DNA from: Hymenobacter mellowenesis
GTDB lineage: Bacteria > Bacteroidota > Bacteroidia > Cytophagales > Hymenobacteraceae
Assembly (NCBI RefSeq): GCF_030581005.1
Contig: NZ_JAUQSX010000017.1
Span: 58,214 to 122,213 of the forward strand
Reading direction: 5' to 3'
Length of the DNA: 64,000 nt
Shown: piece after piece, positions 26,445-35,534 of the stretch
Numbering within the stretch: position 1 is the first letter of the stretch
Layout: each line of letters begins with the position of its first letter
Made by a program: the position numbers and the translations under genes
The notes under the pieces: generated by a model
What the model saw: the letters and a program-made list of their open reading frames with translations, nothing else
What the model was told of the DNA's origin: nothing
Databases searched by the model: none

Positions 26445-27653
26445 TTACTTGCCGGCAGTGGCCGGCGCGAGGCGCAGCATCTGAATCTCGCGCGGCGCCG
26501 CCGCCACTTCCAGGCCCAGCTTGGCCAGCGCGGCGGTGAGGGAGGTTTTTACGTCGGCGCCTTCCGTGGCAAAGGCTACGTCGTAGAGGCCGGTCAGGCC
26601 GGTTTCGTCCACTACCGGTAGCCGCAGCTCGTTTTCGAGGTAGGCGCGCAAGCTTTCCAGCGCGCTGCCCTGCATGGTAAATTCGCCGCCGCCGAAACTC
26701 AGCTGCTCGGGCTTGGTAGAGGCGGGCAGAGACGGCGCGTTCTTTAGGCGGCGCAACACGTAGGCGGGTTTGGTGGTGGTTACCCAGGTGGCCTGCACCG
26801 GCAGGTATTGGCGCAGGGCCTCGCGCAGCAGCGGTTTCAGGTGGGATTCCTGGCCGGGCGGCACGATGAAATCGAGGCAGACTTTGGAAAGGTCGTCGTA
26901 CTGGCGCAGGCTGTCGGGCATTTGGTTTTGAATGCGGAAGTAGCTGGTTTCGTAGGCTAATTGAAAGAGGGAAGTGTAGTCGAGGTTGATGGCCGTGAGG
27001 CGCCGCCGAGCCAGCGGGCCCTTGCGCTCGGGGCGCATCATGCCCGGCAGCCCCTGGATGAAGGGCCGCACGCTCACGGCGTAGCGCGTGGCCGTATCGA
27101 CCGGGAAGTAGCTCATCGGGTCGGTGTTGAGCAGGTCCTGCTTCGGCCGCAGGTGCACGGGCTGGCCGGTGGCCACGGCCAGCAGCGCCGCCTCGGTAAG
27201 CTGCTCGGGCGAGGTGATGGCCACCACGCGCCGGTTTTTATCGACTACAACGGTGTGCGAAATAATCCGGTGCGGAAACCAGCGGTTGAGGTCCTGCGCC
27301 GGGTCGGGAGCCGAAGCCAGGGGCACTGCCACGGGCCGCTTAGCCAAGAATTTCTGCAGGCGCGTTTCCGAATCGGTTGAAATGCCCACCACCTGCAAAT
27401 CAGCCAGGTGGCGCTGTTGCAGGTCGGCCAGCCGCTGCAGGGCCGGGATGCAGGGGCTGCAGGTGGTACTCCAGAATTCGAGCACCAGCACCTTGCCCTT
27501 CGCTTCGGCCGAAGCGAAGGTGCCGCCCGGGCGGTTCACCACGCGCGGCAACATGAAGTTGGGCAGAACGTCGCCCACCTGCAGGGGCGTTTGGGCAAAA
27601 GTCGGGCTGCTGAGCAGGCTGCCCAGCAAGGCAAGGAGGTAGGGGAGACGCAT
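26445..27653 (-). CDS. Exported TlpA-like thioredoxin-fold protein with C-terminal DUF3738-like domain
   Basis: 402 residues from ATG at 27653; the reading frame continues upstream to 27857 through an R-repeat, which is spurious. Signal peptide 1-20 (PTFAQ). Residues about 25-170 are an AhpC/TlpA-type thioredoxin fold with active site WSTTCSPC (C65, C68). The C-terminal half ends with a 'YLENELRLPVVDETGLTG-YD' type block characteristic of the DUF3738/TIGR03435 domain. Predicted periplasmic thiol-disulfide reductase; the partner of the second domain is unknown. The fusion of these two domains is seen in Bacteroidota and soil bacteria. Confidence 0.85.
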   Translation of the reverse strand: MRLPYLLALLGSLLSSPTFAQTPLQVGDVLPNFMLPRVVNRPGGTFASAEAKGKVLVLEFWSTTCSPCIPALQRLADLQQRHLADLQVVGISTDSETRLQKFLAKRPVAVPLASAPDPAQDLNRWFPHRIISHTVVVDKNRRVVAITSPEQLTEAALLAVATGQPVHLRPKQDLLNTDPMSYFPVDTATRYAVSVRPFIQGLPGMMRPERKGPLARRRLTAINLDYTSLFQLAYETSYFRIQNQMPDSLRQYDDLSKVCLDFIVPPGQESHLKPLLREALRQYLPVQATWVTTTKPAYVLRRLKNAPSLPASTKPEQLSFGGGEFTMQGSALESLRAYLENELRLPVVDETGLTGLYDVAFATEGADVKTSLTAALAKLGLEVAAAPREIQMLRLAPATAGK

Positions 27654-27695
27654 GGAGCGAAAGATAGCGGCGGTACGGAAACCGGTTGATTTGAA

Positions 27696-27803
27696 CGTCA
27701 TGCAGAGCGCAGCGAAGCATCTCGCGTGGGGTAGTAAGTCTGCCGTTTCAACGTTATGGATTCGTGGTGGCAAGCGAGATGCTTCGCTGCGCTCTGCATG
27801 ACG
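27696..27803. repeat. R-family inverted repeat (CAGAGC subtype) in a divergent gap
   Basis: Arms 27696-27725 and 27774-27803 are exact reverse complements with core GTCATGCAGAGCGCAGCG; 48-nt loop. It lies upstream of both flanking genes (starts at 27653 and 27922), so it cannot be a terminator for either. Confidence 0.95.
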
Positions 27804-27921
27804 GTCTACTGCCAAGCTCCGCAAAACGTAACTGGGCCTGCCGAAAATATTTCCCAACCGGGTTTTAATCAGCCAATGCTGCTACCTTACGGGCCTACTC
27901 TCATTCCCACCCCGCCCTCTT

Positions 27922-29547
27922 ATGTTAGGACTAATGATGGCCGAGCCGCTGCGCGTGGCCACAATCATCGAGCACGCCGCCAAGTGGCATTCCGATACCG
28001 AAATCGTGTCGCGGCTGCCTGAGGGCGGCATCCACCGCTATACCTACGCCGATGCCAACCGCCGCGCCAAGCAGCTGGCCCAAGCCCTGCACCGGCTCGG
28101 CATCGAAAACGGCGACCGGGTGGGTACCCTGGCTTGGAACACGCACCGGCATTTTGAGCTGTACTACGGCGTGGCGGGCATCGGTGCGGTGTGCCACACC
28201 ATCAACCCGCGCCTGTTTCCGGAGCAGCTCGTCTACATCATCAACCACGCCGAGGACCGGCTGCTGTTCTTCGACCTGACCTTTTTGCCTTTAGTGGAGC
28301 GGCTGGCGCCCGTGTGCCCCACCGTGGAGAAATGGGTGCTTATGGCTGGGCCGGAGCATTTGCCCAAGCAGTCGGCCCTACCCGGTTTGTGCAGCTACGA
28401 GGACTTGCTTGCAGCTGAAGACGGCCATTACGAGTGGCCCAGCTTCGACGAAAACACGGCCTGCTCGCTCTGCTACACCTCCGGCACCACCGACCAGCCC
28501 AAGGGCGTGCTCTATTCGCACCGCTCCACGCTGCTGCACGCGCTGGGCATTTCGCTGCCCGATTCGCTGGGCTGCTCGGCCCTGGATGTGATTATGCCCG
28601 TGGTGCCCATGTTTCACGTCAACGCCTGGGGCTTGCCCTACGCGGCCCCGCTCAACGGCGCCAAGCTGGTGCTGCCCGGCGCGGGTATGGACAGCGCCAG
28701 CCTGTATGAGCTGATGGAAACCGAGGGCGTCACGTTCTCGGCCGGGGTGCCCACCATCTGGCTGGCGCTCTTGCAGTTCATGCGCGAAGGCCACCGGAAG
28801 TTCAGTACGCTACGGCGCACAGTGGTGGGCGGCTCCAGCTGCCCGCCGGCCCTGATGAAAGCCTTCGTGGATGAGCTGAACGTGACCATCACCCACGCCT
28901 GGGGCATGACCGAAACCAGCCCGCTGGGCACCGCCAGCCGCCTCAAGGCCAATCAGCTGACGCTGCCGGCCGACGAAAAAGCGGCCATCCTGACCAAGCA
29001 GGGACGGGTGGTGTTTGGGGTCGACATGAAGATTGTGGGCGACGACGGCCAGGAACTGCCGCACGACGGCGAGGCCTTTGGCGACCTACTGGTGCGCGGC
29101 CCTTGGGTGGTGCGCGACTACTTCCGCGCGCCCACGCCCGGCGAAATGACGGCCGACGGCTGGTTCCGCACCGGCGACGTGGCCACCATTGCCCCCGATG
29201 GCTTCATGCAAATTACCGACCGCTCGAAAGACGTTATCAAGTCGGGCGGCGAATGGATTTCCAGCATCGACCTCGAAAATCTGGCCGTGGCCCACCCCGC
29301 CGTGGCCGAGGCCGCCGTCATCGGCGTGCCCAGCGCCAAGTGGAGCGAGCGGCCGCTGCTGGTGGTGGTGCGCCGGCCGGGGCTGGACGTGTCGAAGGAA
29401 GAAATGCTGGCCTTCTTCCGGGGCAAAGTGGCCCGGTTCAGCGAGCCCGACGCCGTGGAGTTTGTGGACGCCTTGCCGCACACCGCCACCGGCAAAATTC
29501 TGAAAACGCAGCTGCGGAAGGACTTCGCGGGGTATTCGGTGGCGTAG
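27922..29547 (+). CDS. Acyl-CoA ligase (AMP-binding), fatty-acid type
   Basis: 541 residues from ATG at 27922 (in-frame ATGs at 27934 and 27937 are alternatives). ANL-superfamily motifs: YTSGTTDQPKGVLYSHRS (A3/P-loop), GMTETSPLG (A5), GWFRTGDVA (A7 Asp), and DRSKDVIKSGGEWIS (A8) with the catalytic Lys in TGKILK near the C-terminus. The reaction is acid + ATP + CoA to acyl-CoA + AMP + PPi. The sequence most resembles medium/long-chain fatty-acid-CoA ligases of about 540 residues. Cytoplasmic. It is tail-to-tail with the next gene, one base apart. A TACCTTAC element at 27883 may be its -7 box. Chain length is not deducible. Confidence 0.92.
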   Translation: MLGLMMAEPLRVATIIEHAAKWHSDTEIVSRLPEGGIHRYTYADANRRAKQLAQALHRLGIENGDRVGTLAWNTHRHFELYYGVAGIGAVCHTINPRLFPEQLVYIINHAEDRLLFFDLTFLPLVERLAPVCPTVEKWVLMAGPEHLPKQSALPGLCSYEDLLAAEDGHYEWPSFDENTACSLCYTSGTTDQPKGVLYSHRSTLLHALGISLPDSLGCSALDVIMPVVPMFHVNAWGLPYAAPLNGAKLVLPGAGMDSASLYELMETEGVTFSAGVPTIWLALLQFMREGHRKFSTLRRTVVGGSSCPPALMKAFVDELNVTITHAWGMTETSPLGTASRLKANQLTLPADEKAAILTKQGRVVFGVDMKIVGDDGQELPHDGEAFGDLLVRGPWVVRDYFRAPTPGEMTADGWFRTGDVATIAPDGFMQITDRSKDVIKSGGEWISSIDLENLAVAHPAVAEAAVIGVPSAKWSERPLLVVVRRPGLDVSKEEMLAFFRGKVARFSEPDAVEFVDALPHTATGKILKTQLRKDFAGYSVA

Positions 29548-29548
29548 G

Positions 29549-30301
29549 CTACAGGGTATCGCAATAGGCCAGCAGGCGCACCACATCGTTTTCCCGATGC
29601 AGGTCGAGCTGCTGCTGCTGGGCGTAGGTAGTGGCAGCGGTAGCGTGCGGCGCACCCAAAGCGGCCAACACTTCGGCCGGGCGCAGGTTGACGGGCACAA
29701 TGCGGTTGTCGGGAGTTTTGAGGAAATAAGACAAGATGTCCTTGCTTCCCGAAAAGCCTCCCGCCCCTGCCTGCGGTAGGCCACGCGTGTGGCTGCGCTG
29801 GCAGAGCAAGGCCGTTTTGCCCGCATCGTAATGCACCTCGTAAAAAGCCGAGCGGAGCGACGCTTTCAACACGCGCGCGTTGAGGTAGCGGCGGTACGTC
29901 AGGCGCAAGCCCAGCAGCGAATCGCCAATGGTGAATTCCCGCAACAGGTCCATGTCTACGACCTTAACCACTTCGGTTTCCCTCACATAGGCGCGGGAAA
30001 TAAGCTGGTGGCTGAAGGCATTGTATTTCAGCCAGGCCCGCTGCGGTGCGCCGTTGCCGTAAGGCTGCAATAGTCCCTGCGTCCAGCCAACGAACAAGTA
30101 ATCACTGGGCACAAAGGGGCTCACCAGGTTCTGGGTGGAAGGGGGTGCCGGCTGATTACTCCGCGCGTTTGCCATGTATTTCGCCACGTCGATGGGCACC
30201 ACTTTGGTTGGCGGGCCACCACTTGCGGGTGTTCGGTAGTCTTGGCCCAGCGCGGCCTGGCTGCCAAGCAGCACGAGCATCAGAATAGGTAGAGGACGCA
30301 T
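29549..30301 (-). CDS. Exported hypothetical protein
   Basis: 250 residues from ATG at 30301; the frame extends to 30340 without adding a signal. Signal peptide 1-19 (ALGQD). No domain recognised. Features: SDYLFVGWTQGLLQPYGN, a strand-rich middle with RAYVRETEVVKVVDMDLLREF, and a KDILSYFLKTPDNRIVPVNLRPAEVLAALG segment near the C-terminus, where the 'K-Y-F-...-P' wording recalls phylum-specific exported proteins. The candidate -7 element TACCTTCG at 30329-30336 would give a short leader. Its stop lies one base from that of the acyl-CoA ligase. Confidence 0.75.
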   Translation of the reverse strand: MRPLPILMLVLLGSQAALGQDYRTPASGGPPTKVVPIDVAKYMANARSNQPAPPSTQNLVSPFVPSDYLFVGWTQGLLQPYGNGAPQRAWLKYNAFSHQLISRAYVRETEVVKVVDMDLLREFTIGDSLLGLRLTYRRYLNARVLKASLRSAFYEVHYDAGKTALLCQRSHTRGLPQAGAGGFSGSKDILSYFLKTPDNRIVPVNLRPAEVLAALGAPHATAATTYAQQQQLDLHRENDVVRLLAYCDTL

Positions 30302-30328
30302 ATTATTCGGTTGGAAGGGAAAGACATC

Positions 30329-30336
30329 CGAAGGTA
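30329..30336 (-). promoter_or_regulatory. Candidate -7 element TACCTTCG
   Basis: One mismatch to TAnnTTTG, 27 nt upstream of the minus-strand ATG at 30301. Confidence 0.38.
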
Positions 30337-30424
30337 GCAAAATGCCGGTGCCTGTGGCACCAATAAGCTAATACGCTTACGGCGCGGCAACCAGTCTTGG
30401 TTCCTGCTTCGGATGCAGCGCCTT

Positions 30425-31225
30425 CTACTTGCCTAGCTCCTCGGCTCTGTCCCGCGCGGCGCCGGCCCCGGCCATGAGGCCTTCGCGCACGGCGCCCGCG
30501 CCGAAGGCTTTGAGCGCCGCCTCGGTGGTGCCGCCTTTGGAGGCCACTTTGGCAATCCAGTCCTCGCAGCTCAGGCCCGATTGCGAGTACAGCTCCACGG
30601 CGCCGCGGAAGGTCTGGCTCACCAGCAGCTCGGCTTCGGCGGGAGCGAAGCCCATTTGGGTGGCCGCGTCCATGAGGGCGCCCATGCAGTAGTACACGTA
30701 AGCCGGGCCGCTGCCCGAGATGGCCGTGCTGGCATCAATGGCGCTTTCTTCCTCCACGTACACCGTTTTGCCGGTGGTGCTGAGTAGGTTTTGCACCTGG
30801 ACTAGCTCGGCGCGGGTCACCTCGTCGGTGCTGGTGAAGGCCGTCATGCCCATGCCAATCTGGGCGGGTAGGTTGGGCATGGCCCGAATAACTTTGGGCG
30901 TGCCCAACTCCTCCCGGATGGTCGAAATCCGCACGCCGGCCATGATGCTGAGGATGACCTGCTGCGGCTGCACGTAGTCGCGCAGCACCTCAAACAAGGC
31001 CTTGGAGTCCTGCGGCTTCACGGCCAGAATGATGATGCTGGCGCCCGGCACGCACTCGGCCGGCGAGCCCCACACCGTGCCGATTTCGTGGGCGGCCAGG
31101 GCCGGCACCCGCTCCGGCGAGCGGGCCAGCAGGCGCAGGTCGAGCCGTGAGGTGATGTGGGCGCGCACGAAGCTGCGGGCGTAGGTGAGGCCCATGTTGC
31201 CGCCGCCGATGATGAGAATTTTCAT
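30425..31225 (-). CDS. proC: Pyrroline-5-carboxylate reductase
   Basis: 266 residues, the normal length for ProC. An N-terminal Rossmann motif (IIGGGNMG at 5-12) binds NAD(P)H. The family-defining C-terminal block SGSGPAYVYY ... (about 165-175) and 'VASKGGTTEAAL' (about 228-239) are both present. It reduces pyrroline-5-carboxylate to proline as the last step of proline synthesis in the cytoplasm. It lies last in a minus-strand run after the acyltransferase gene, separated from it by an R-repeat, so it may or may not share the transcript. Nothing unusual in sequence. Confidence 0.96.
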   Translation of the reverse strand: MKILIIGGGNMGLTYARSFVRAHITSRLDLRLLARSPERVPALAAHEIGTVWGSPAECVPGASIIILAVKPQDSKALFEVLRDYVQPQQVILSIMAGVRISTIREELGTPKVIRAMPNLPAQIGMGMTAFTSTDEVTRAELVQVQNLLSTTGKTVYVEEESAIDASTAISGSGPAYVYYCMGALMDAATQMGFAPAEAELLVSQTFRGAVELYSQSGLSCEDWIAKVASKGGTTEAALKAFGAGAVREGLMAGAGAARDRAEELGK

Positions 31226-31252
31226 GAAGTAAATAGGTCTTTCAAAACCTAA

Positions 31253-31350
31253 AGAACGTCATGCTGAGCGCAGCCGAAGCATCTCAACCACGAGAGTAAT
31301 TATTTACTATTGTGGTAGAGATACTTCGGCTGCGCTCAGCATGACGTTCT
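31253..31350. repeat. R-family inverted repeat
   Basis: Arms 31253-31285 and 31318-31350, one mismatch (GAAGCATCTC against GAGATACTTC). It lies between co-directional genes proC and the acyltransferase. Confidence 0.95.
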
Positions 31351-31373
31351 AGTATGGTGTGCAAGTCTACTGC

Positions 31374-32555
31374 TCACACCTTCAGCACTACGCCCTTCTT
31401 ATACATCCAGCTCAGAATGAAGTACCAGATGACGATGAGCGTGACCGCGCCCACCAGCGAGGCATTGCGCGGGTCGGAGAAAAACGGCGCGATGCCCCAT
31501 TCGTAGAGCCACTCCTTCAGCCCACCGGTTTTGCCGCCGGGCAGGGCCAGCTTGAACAGCCCGAACGTGCGCGATAGCAGCGCCGAGAGGCAGAACACCA
31601 GAATGGCATTGACGCCGTAGACCAGCGCCGGGCGCGTCCAGGCGCGATAGCCTTGCACATCGCAAATCCAGTAGAGCGCCGCCAGGCCCGCCATGGCTAG
31701 GCCGCCGCAGTAGAGCACGTAGGAACTGCTCCACAGGGCTTTGTTGATGGGGAACCACGGCGCCCAGCACAGGCCGAGAATGATGAGCCCGCCCGCAGCC
31801 ACGAACAGCCAGGCCACTTTGGCGGCGGGCTCCTGGTCTTTGCGCCGCAGCCATTGGGCGGTGAGGCAGCCCAGCAGGCCGGTGCCCAGGGCCGGTAGGG
31901 TGCCGAGCAGGCCTTCGGGGTCCCAGGTCTTGCTTTGCTTCCAGAGGTGCGGCTCGGTGAAGATGGTGCGGTCGAGCCAGGCGCCGAGGTTGGTGGCGGG
32001 CTCCAGGTTGGCGGGGCCGAAGCCGGGCACCGGCACCAGCTGCATCAGCACCGCGTAGCCGACGAGGAAACCGATAATCAGCCCCACCTGCGTGCGCCAG
32101 TTGGTTTTCAAAAAGATAAAGCTGCACCCCAGAAACACCAGCGCAATGCGCTGCAGCACGCCCATGATGCGAACCACTGGGAAATTGAATTTCGGATACA
32201 GCGACAGCAGCAGGCCCAGGCCAAACAGCACGCCCGCCCGGCGCAGCACCCGCCCCAGCACCGCGCCCTGCGGCCCACCGCGCTGCTTGATGCCATCGAG
32301 CGCATACACCAGGCTCACCCCCACAATGAACAGGAAAAACGGGAAAATCAGGTCCGTGGGCGTGCAGCCGTTCCATTCGGCGTGCTCCAGCGGCGGGTAG
32401 ATGTGGCCCCAGTCGCCGGGGTTGTTCACCAGAATCATGGCCATCACGGTGAGGCCCCGAAACACGTCGAGGCTGATGAGGCGGCCCGGCTGCGAGGCCT
32501 CGGCTAGCGGCAGCGTGCCCGTGGTTTCGACGGCGGCTTGGGTGGTGCGTTGCAT
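31374..32555 (-). CDS. NagX-like membrane acyltransferase (heparan-alpha-glucosaminide N-acetyltransferase family)
   Basis: 393 residues from ATG at 32555; the frame continues to 32630 inside an R-repeat (HARCFAALCMTF), which is not real coding. About ten transmembrane helices. The family signature is the first helix region: RLISLDVFRGLTVMAMILVNN, followed by the PF-F-LFIVG loop (DLIFPFFLFIVGVSLVYAL). It belongs to the HGSNAT/DUF5009 group; homologues called NagX sit in N-acetylglucosamine utilisation clusters of several proteobacteria. HGSNAT transfers acetyl from cytosolic acetyl-CoA to glucosamine on the other side of a membrane. Here, beside anmK, susCD and nagB, an amino-sugar role is likely (inference). 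Confidence 0.86.
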   Translation of the reverse strand: MQRTTQAAVETTGTLPLAEASQPGRLISLDVFRGLTVMAMILVNNPGDWGHIYPPLEHAEWNGCTPTDLIFPFFLFIVGVSLVYALDGIKQRGGPQGAVLGRVLRRAGVLFGLGLLLSLYPKFNFPVVRIMGVLQRIALVFLGCSFIFLKTNWRTQVGLIIGFLVGYAVLMQLVPVPGFGPANLEPATNLGAWLDRTIFTEPHLWKQSKTWDPEGLLGTLPALGTGLLGCLTAQWLRRKDQEPAAKVAWLFVAAGGLIILGLCWAPWFPINKALWSSSYVLYCGGLAMAGLAALYWICDVQGYRAWTRPALVYGVNAILVFCLSALLSRTFGLFKLALPGGKTGGLKEWLYEWGIAPFFSDPRNASLVGAVTLIVIWYFILSWMYKKGVVLKV

Positions 32556-32586
32556 GGGTGGGAGCAGGAAGTATGAAGAATGAAAG

Positions 32587-32682
32587 AACGTCATGCAGAG
32601 CGCAGCGAAGCATCTCGCATGGAGTAGCAATTATTGATTAGTGGCGGCACGCGAGATGCTTCGCTGCGCTCTGCATGACGTT
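32587..32682. repeat. R-family inverted repeat (CAGAGC subtype)
   Basis: Arms 32587-32618 and 32651-32682 are exact reverse complements. It fills the gap between the acyltransferase start and anmK stop, 14 nt from the latter. Confidence 0.95.
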
Positions 32683-32696
32683 GAGAGGTTGCCTAT

Positions 32697-33908
32697 TCAG
32701 CCCGGGAACGACACCTTGCCCATGCCCACGGCCGGCACCCGCTGCCGCCCCGCGCCAATAGCTACCGGCTGGCCCGCCACGGCCTCATTGGCCAGCACAG
32801 CGAACAGAATGGCCTCCTTCGCGTCGCCCGACACGCCCAGCGCATCGGTGCTGGCAAAGCGCGCCGCCGGCAAATGCCGCTGCAACGCCGCCATCAGGGC
32901 CGGGTTGTGGGCGCCGCCGCCGCTGGCGTACACCGCCGTGGGCGCGGGCCGCTCGGCAAAAGCCGCCTGCACGGCCCGCGCTACGCCCACGGCGCTTAGT
33001 TCGGCCAGCGTGGCCAGGGTGTCTTCCAGCGTCAGGGTTTCGGTATTGCTGCGGCGTTGGGCTTCAGTCAGATAAGCAGCGCTGAACAGCTCGGGTCCGG
33101 TGGTTTTGGGCAGCGGAGCAGCGAAAAACGGGTGGTCGAGCAAGGCCGCGAGCAGGCCCTCATGTACGCGGCCGGCCAGGGACAGTCGGCCGTCCTCGTC
33201 GTAGGCCAGTTCGGGAAAGTGGGCGCGCACGGTCGCGTCGAGCAGCGTGTTGCCAGGGCCGGTGTCGGTGCTGAAGGCGGTGCTGGCGTCGCCGCCGCTG
33301 CGGGGTAGGTAGGTGAAGTTGGCGATGCCACCGAGGTTGAGCAGTAGCCGTTCCTCGTCAGGGCTGCTGAGCAGCAGGAAGTCGCCGTAGGCGGCCAGGG
33401 GCGCGCCTTCGCCGCCGGCCGCGATGTGCTTCTGGCGGAAGTCGCTGAGCGTGATGATGCCCGTGCCCACGGCCACGTGGTCGCCGTCGCCGAGCTGCAG
33501 GGTGGCATTCAGAGCGAAACCGGGGCGCTGGTGCTGATGGCGCGGGGCGTGGTAAATGGTCTGGCCGTGGCTGGCGATGAGGTCAACGTCGGCCGGGCTG
33601 ATGTGCCACTCTTGTAAACAGTCCAGCACGGCGCGGGCGTGCAACTGGCCTAGCCAAGGGTTCAGCAGCGTGAGGTATTCCAAACTCACCTGCTCGCGGG
33701 CAAACACCTGGCGGATGCGGGCCTTGGTATCCTCGTCATACGGCACCGTGCGAAACTGCTCCAGCTCCAGCCGCGTGCCGGGGCCGTGCCCGCTGAGGCG
33801 GCACAGCGCCACGTCCAGCCCATCGAGCGAGGTGCCCGACATCAGGCCGATGATGCGGCGGCTGGGCTGGGCGGCCAGGTGGCAGAGGCGGGCGAGGTGG
33901 GCGTTCAT
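32697..33908 (-). CDS. anmK: Anhydro-N-acetylmuramic acid kinase
   Basis: 403 residues from ATG at 33908 (an in-frame start at 33935 adds nine residues). The N-terminal phosphate loop IGLMSGTSLDGLDVALCRL, the IASHGQTIYHAP block and LLNLGGIANFTYLP with FSTDTGPGNTLLDA are diagnostic of AnmK. It opens the 1,6-anhydro ring of anhMurNAc and phosphorylates it, giving MurNAc-6-P in peptidoglycan recycling. Cytoplasmic. The expected next enzyme, MurQ etherase, is not in the window. Upstream on the same strand is a SusD gene, downstream the NagX-like acyltransferase. Confidence 0.96.
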   Translation of the reverse strand: MNAHLARLCHLAAQPSRRIIGLMSGTSLDGLDVALCRLSGHGPGTRLELEQFRTVPYDEDTKARIRQVFAREQVSLEYLTLLNPWLGQLHARAVLDCLQEWHISPADVDLIASHGQTIYHAPRHQHQRPGFALNATLQLGDGDHVAVGTGIITLSDFRQKHIAAGGEGAPLAAYGDFLLLSSPDEERLLLNLGGIANFTYLPRSGGDASTAFSTDTGPGNTLLDATVRAHFPELAYDEDGRLSLAGRVHEGLLAALLDHPFFAAPLPKTTGPELFSAAYLTEAQRRSNTETLTLEDTLATLAELSAVGVARAVQAAFAERPAPTAVYASGGGAHNPALMAALQRHLPAARFASTDALGVSGDAKEAILFAVLANEAVAGQPVAIGAGRQRVPAVGMGKVSFPG

Positions 33909-33955
33909 GGGTTTATCAGGAAGTTTTGAGGGCACAAGAACGCCATTTTGGGACT

Positions 33956-34089
33956 GCCTGACGTGGGCGCCTCACCCCCTGACCCCCTCTCCCAAAGGAG
34001 AGGGGGCACCGGTTATGCTACAAGTCGTGAATCGTCTGGCTCCCCTCTCCTTTGGGAGAGGGGCCGGGGGTGAGGCGCCCACGTCAGGC
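33956..34089. repeat. T-family inverted repeat with nested small hairpins
   Basis: Outer arms GCCTGACGTGGGCGCCTCACCCC (33956 on) and its complement (to 34089). Each arm also holds its own small palindrome CCCTCTCC-AAAG/TTTG-GGAGAGGG, so the element could form a branched structure. It fills the anmK-susD gap and ends 15 nt before the susD stop. The 'CCTCACCCCCTGACCCCCTCTCC' wording is one I know as a common dispersed repeat in many bacterial genomes. Confidence 0.92.
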
Positions 34090-34103
34090 GGACTATCAAA
34101 TCC

Positions 34104-35420
34104 CTATAGCACCGGGTCCGTTGGTGTTTGCGAGTTGTTTTCGCGCTCGGTGCGGGGGTAGGGGAAGAAGTTGCGGTTGCGCTCGGCGCCGGTGGTGCCG
34201 GCGGCGGGGCGGCCGAAGCGGCGGCTGTCGGCCAGGCGAAAGCCCTGGAAGGCCAGCTCGATGTCGCGGTTGCGCAGAATGTCGGTGAGGATGTCGGCGG
34301 CGGTGAGCGGGCCGGCATAGGGTGCCAGCCCGGCGCCGGGGGGCGCGGTGGGCAGCGTGCCCGCAAACGTAGCGGCGGCCGTGCTGGTCCGCACCCGGTT
34401 CAGCTCGATAACGGCGTTGGGCAGGTCGCCTTTGCGGGCGTAGGCTTCGGCCCGAATCAGGAGCATTTCGCCCGGGAGGTACACCGGAATGGGCGCGCTG
34501 TTGGCCGTGTAGAAGCCGGTGCCCAGGTTCTGGGTGGCCGTGGGGTTGGTGCGGATGTAGAAAGGCAGCCGCCGGTCGCCGGCCTCGGGCGCCAGCGCGC
34601 CGGTCAGGCCCAGGTTGGCGTTGAAGGGCTCGAACACGTTGCGGTTGCCGAAGGCCACCTCAAAAATGGGGTTGCGGGTGTTGTCGTCGTAGTTGAAGAC
34701 GGAGCGTTTGGTGAGGTCGACACGGCCGGCGGCGGCCAGGGCCTTGTCGTAGTCGCCGGCTTCGAGGCTGTAGCGCGCAATCAGGGCCTGGATGGTGTTG
34801 GGCAGGTCGAGGCCGGGCACAATCTTGGCGTTGAAATCGGCCGAAACGGGCGTGGCGGCCAGCTGCGTGGCGGCCGTTTCGAGCTGGGCCACGGCGTTTT
34901 GCAGCGCTTGCACGCGGGGCACGAAGGGCGCGTTTTCCTGCACCACCAGCGGCACCTGCTCAAAATACTGCGCCAGCGTGCCCAGCGCCAGCGCCCGGAA
35001 AATGCTGCCGTAGGCCACAATGCCGCTGCGGGTGCCCGCCTCGGGGGCGTTACCCACGTTGGCCAGCACCAGGTCGGCGTTGGCTTTCACCAGGTTGGCC
35101 TGCGTCCAGAGGTTGCGCACCACGCCGTTGGCGTTGGTGACGCTGCCGCCGCCCAGGCTCACGTTATACTCTTCGATGTTGCCCACGTTCAGAATGGTCA
35201 ATTCTCTGGTGCTCAGGCCGCCGGCCGCCACCGAGTTGTAAATGACGCTGAGCAGGCCGCCCGCGCTGTAGCGGTACTGCAGGCCGTTGCAGAGCGTAAT
35301 CAGCCCGTCGGACGAGGTCACGACCTGCGGCTGCAGGGCCGAGCTGGGGTTCAGGTATTCTTTGTTGCAGCTGCCGAGCGACAGGGCCAGCAGGGCTGCG
35401 AGGAGGGTATGTTTTTTCAT
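34104..35420 (-). CDS. SusD/RagB-family nutrient-binding lipoprotein (locus 1)
   Basis: 438 residues from ATG at 35420. Lipoprotein signal MKKHTLLAALLALSLGSC (Cys at 18), then NKEYLNP as usual for SusD. Four TPR-like helix pairs and the C-terminal block YAGPLTAADILTDILRNRDIELAFQGFRLADSRRFGRP, the RagB/SusD signature, are visible. It is a surface lipoprotein that caps its SusC partner and binds the glycan or peptide to be imported. It is shorter than most SusDs (about 500). It is downstream of susC on the same strand with a P-family hairpin between them. Substrate unknown; gene context points to amino sugars. Confidence 0.92.
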   Translation of the reverse strand: MKKHTLLAALLALSLGSCNKEYLNPSSALQPQVVTSSDGLITLCNGLQYRYSAGGLLSVIYNSVAAGGLSTRELTILNVGNIEEYNVSLGGGSVTNANGVVRNLWTQANLVKANADLVLANVGNAPEAGTRSGIVAYGSIFRALALGTLAQYFEQVPLVVQENAPFVPRVQALQNAVAQLETAATQLAATPVSADFNAKIVPGLDLPNTIQALIARYSLEAGDYDKALAAAGRVDLTKRSVFNYDDNTRNPIFEVAFGNRNVFEPFNANLGLTGALAPEAGDRRLPFYIRTNPTATQNLGTGFYTANSAPIPVYLPGEMLLIRAEAYARKGDLPNAVIELNRVRTSTAAATFAGTLPTAPPGAGLAPYAGPLTAADILTDILRNRDIELAFQGFRLADSRRFGRPAAGTTGAERNRNFFPYPRTERENNSQTPTDPVL

Positions 35421-35449
35421 GAGTACATGAATGAAGGCTGGGAAGAAAT

Positions 35450-35531
35450 GTAGCGTGGACTCTGCGAGTCCGCGCCCGAGCGAGTTGCTCAACGATTTCG
35501 GGAGGGCACGGACTCGCAGAGTCCACGCTAC
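35450..35531. repeat. P-family inverted repeat between susC and susD
   Basis: Arms 35450-35472 and 35509-35531 are exact reverse complements and share the GCGTGGACTCTGCGAGTCCG core with the copy at 10279. It ends 3 nt before the susC stop. Confidence 0.95.
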
Positions 35532-35534
35532 GGG

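Noticed and set aside
26317..27803. R-repeats considered as a CRISPR array or direct-repeat array
   Set aside because: Copies are isolated by whole genes, each is an inverted pair, and there are no regular spacers or cas genes.
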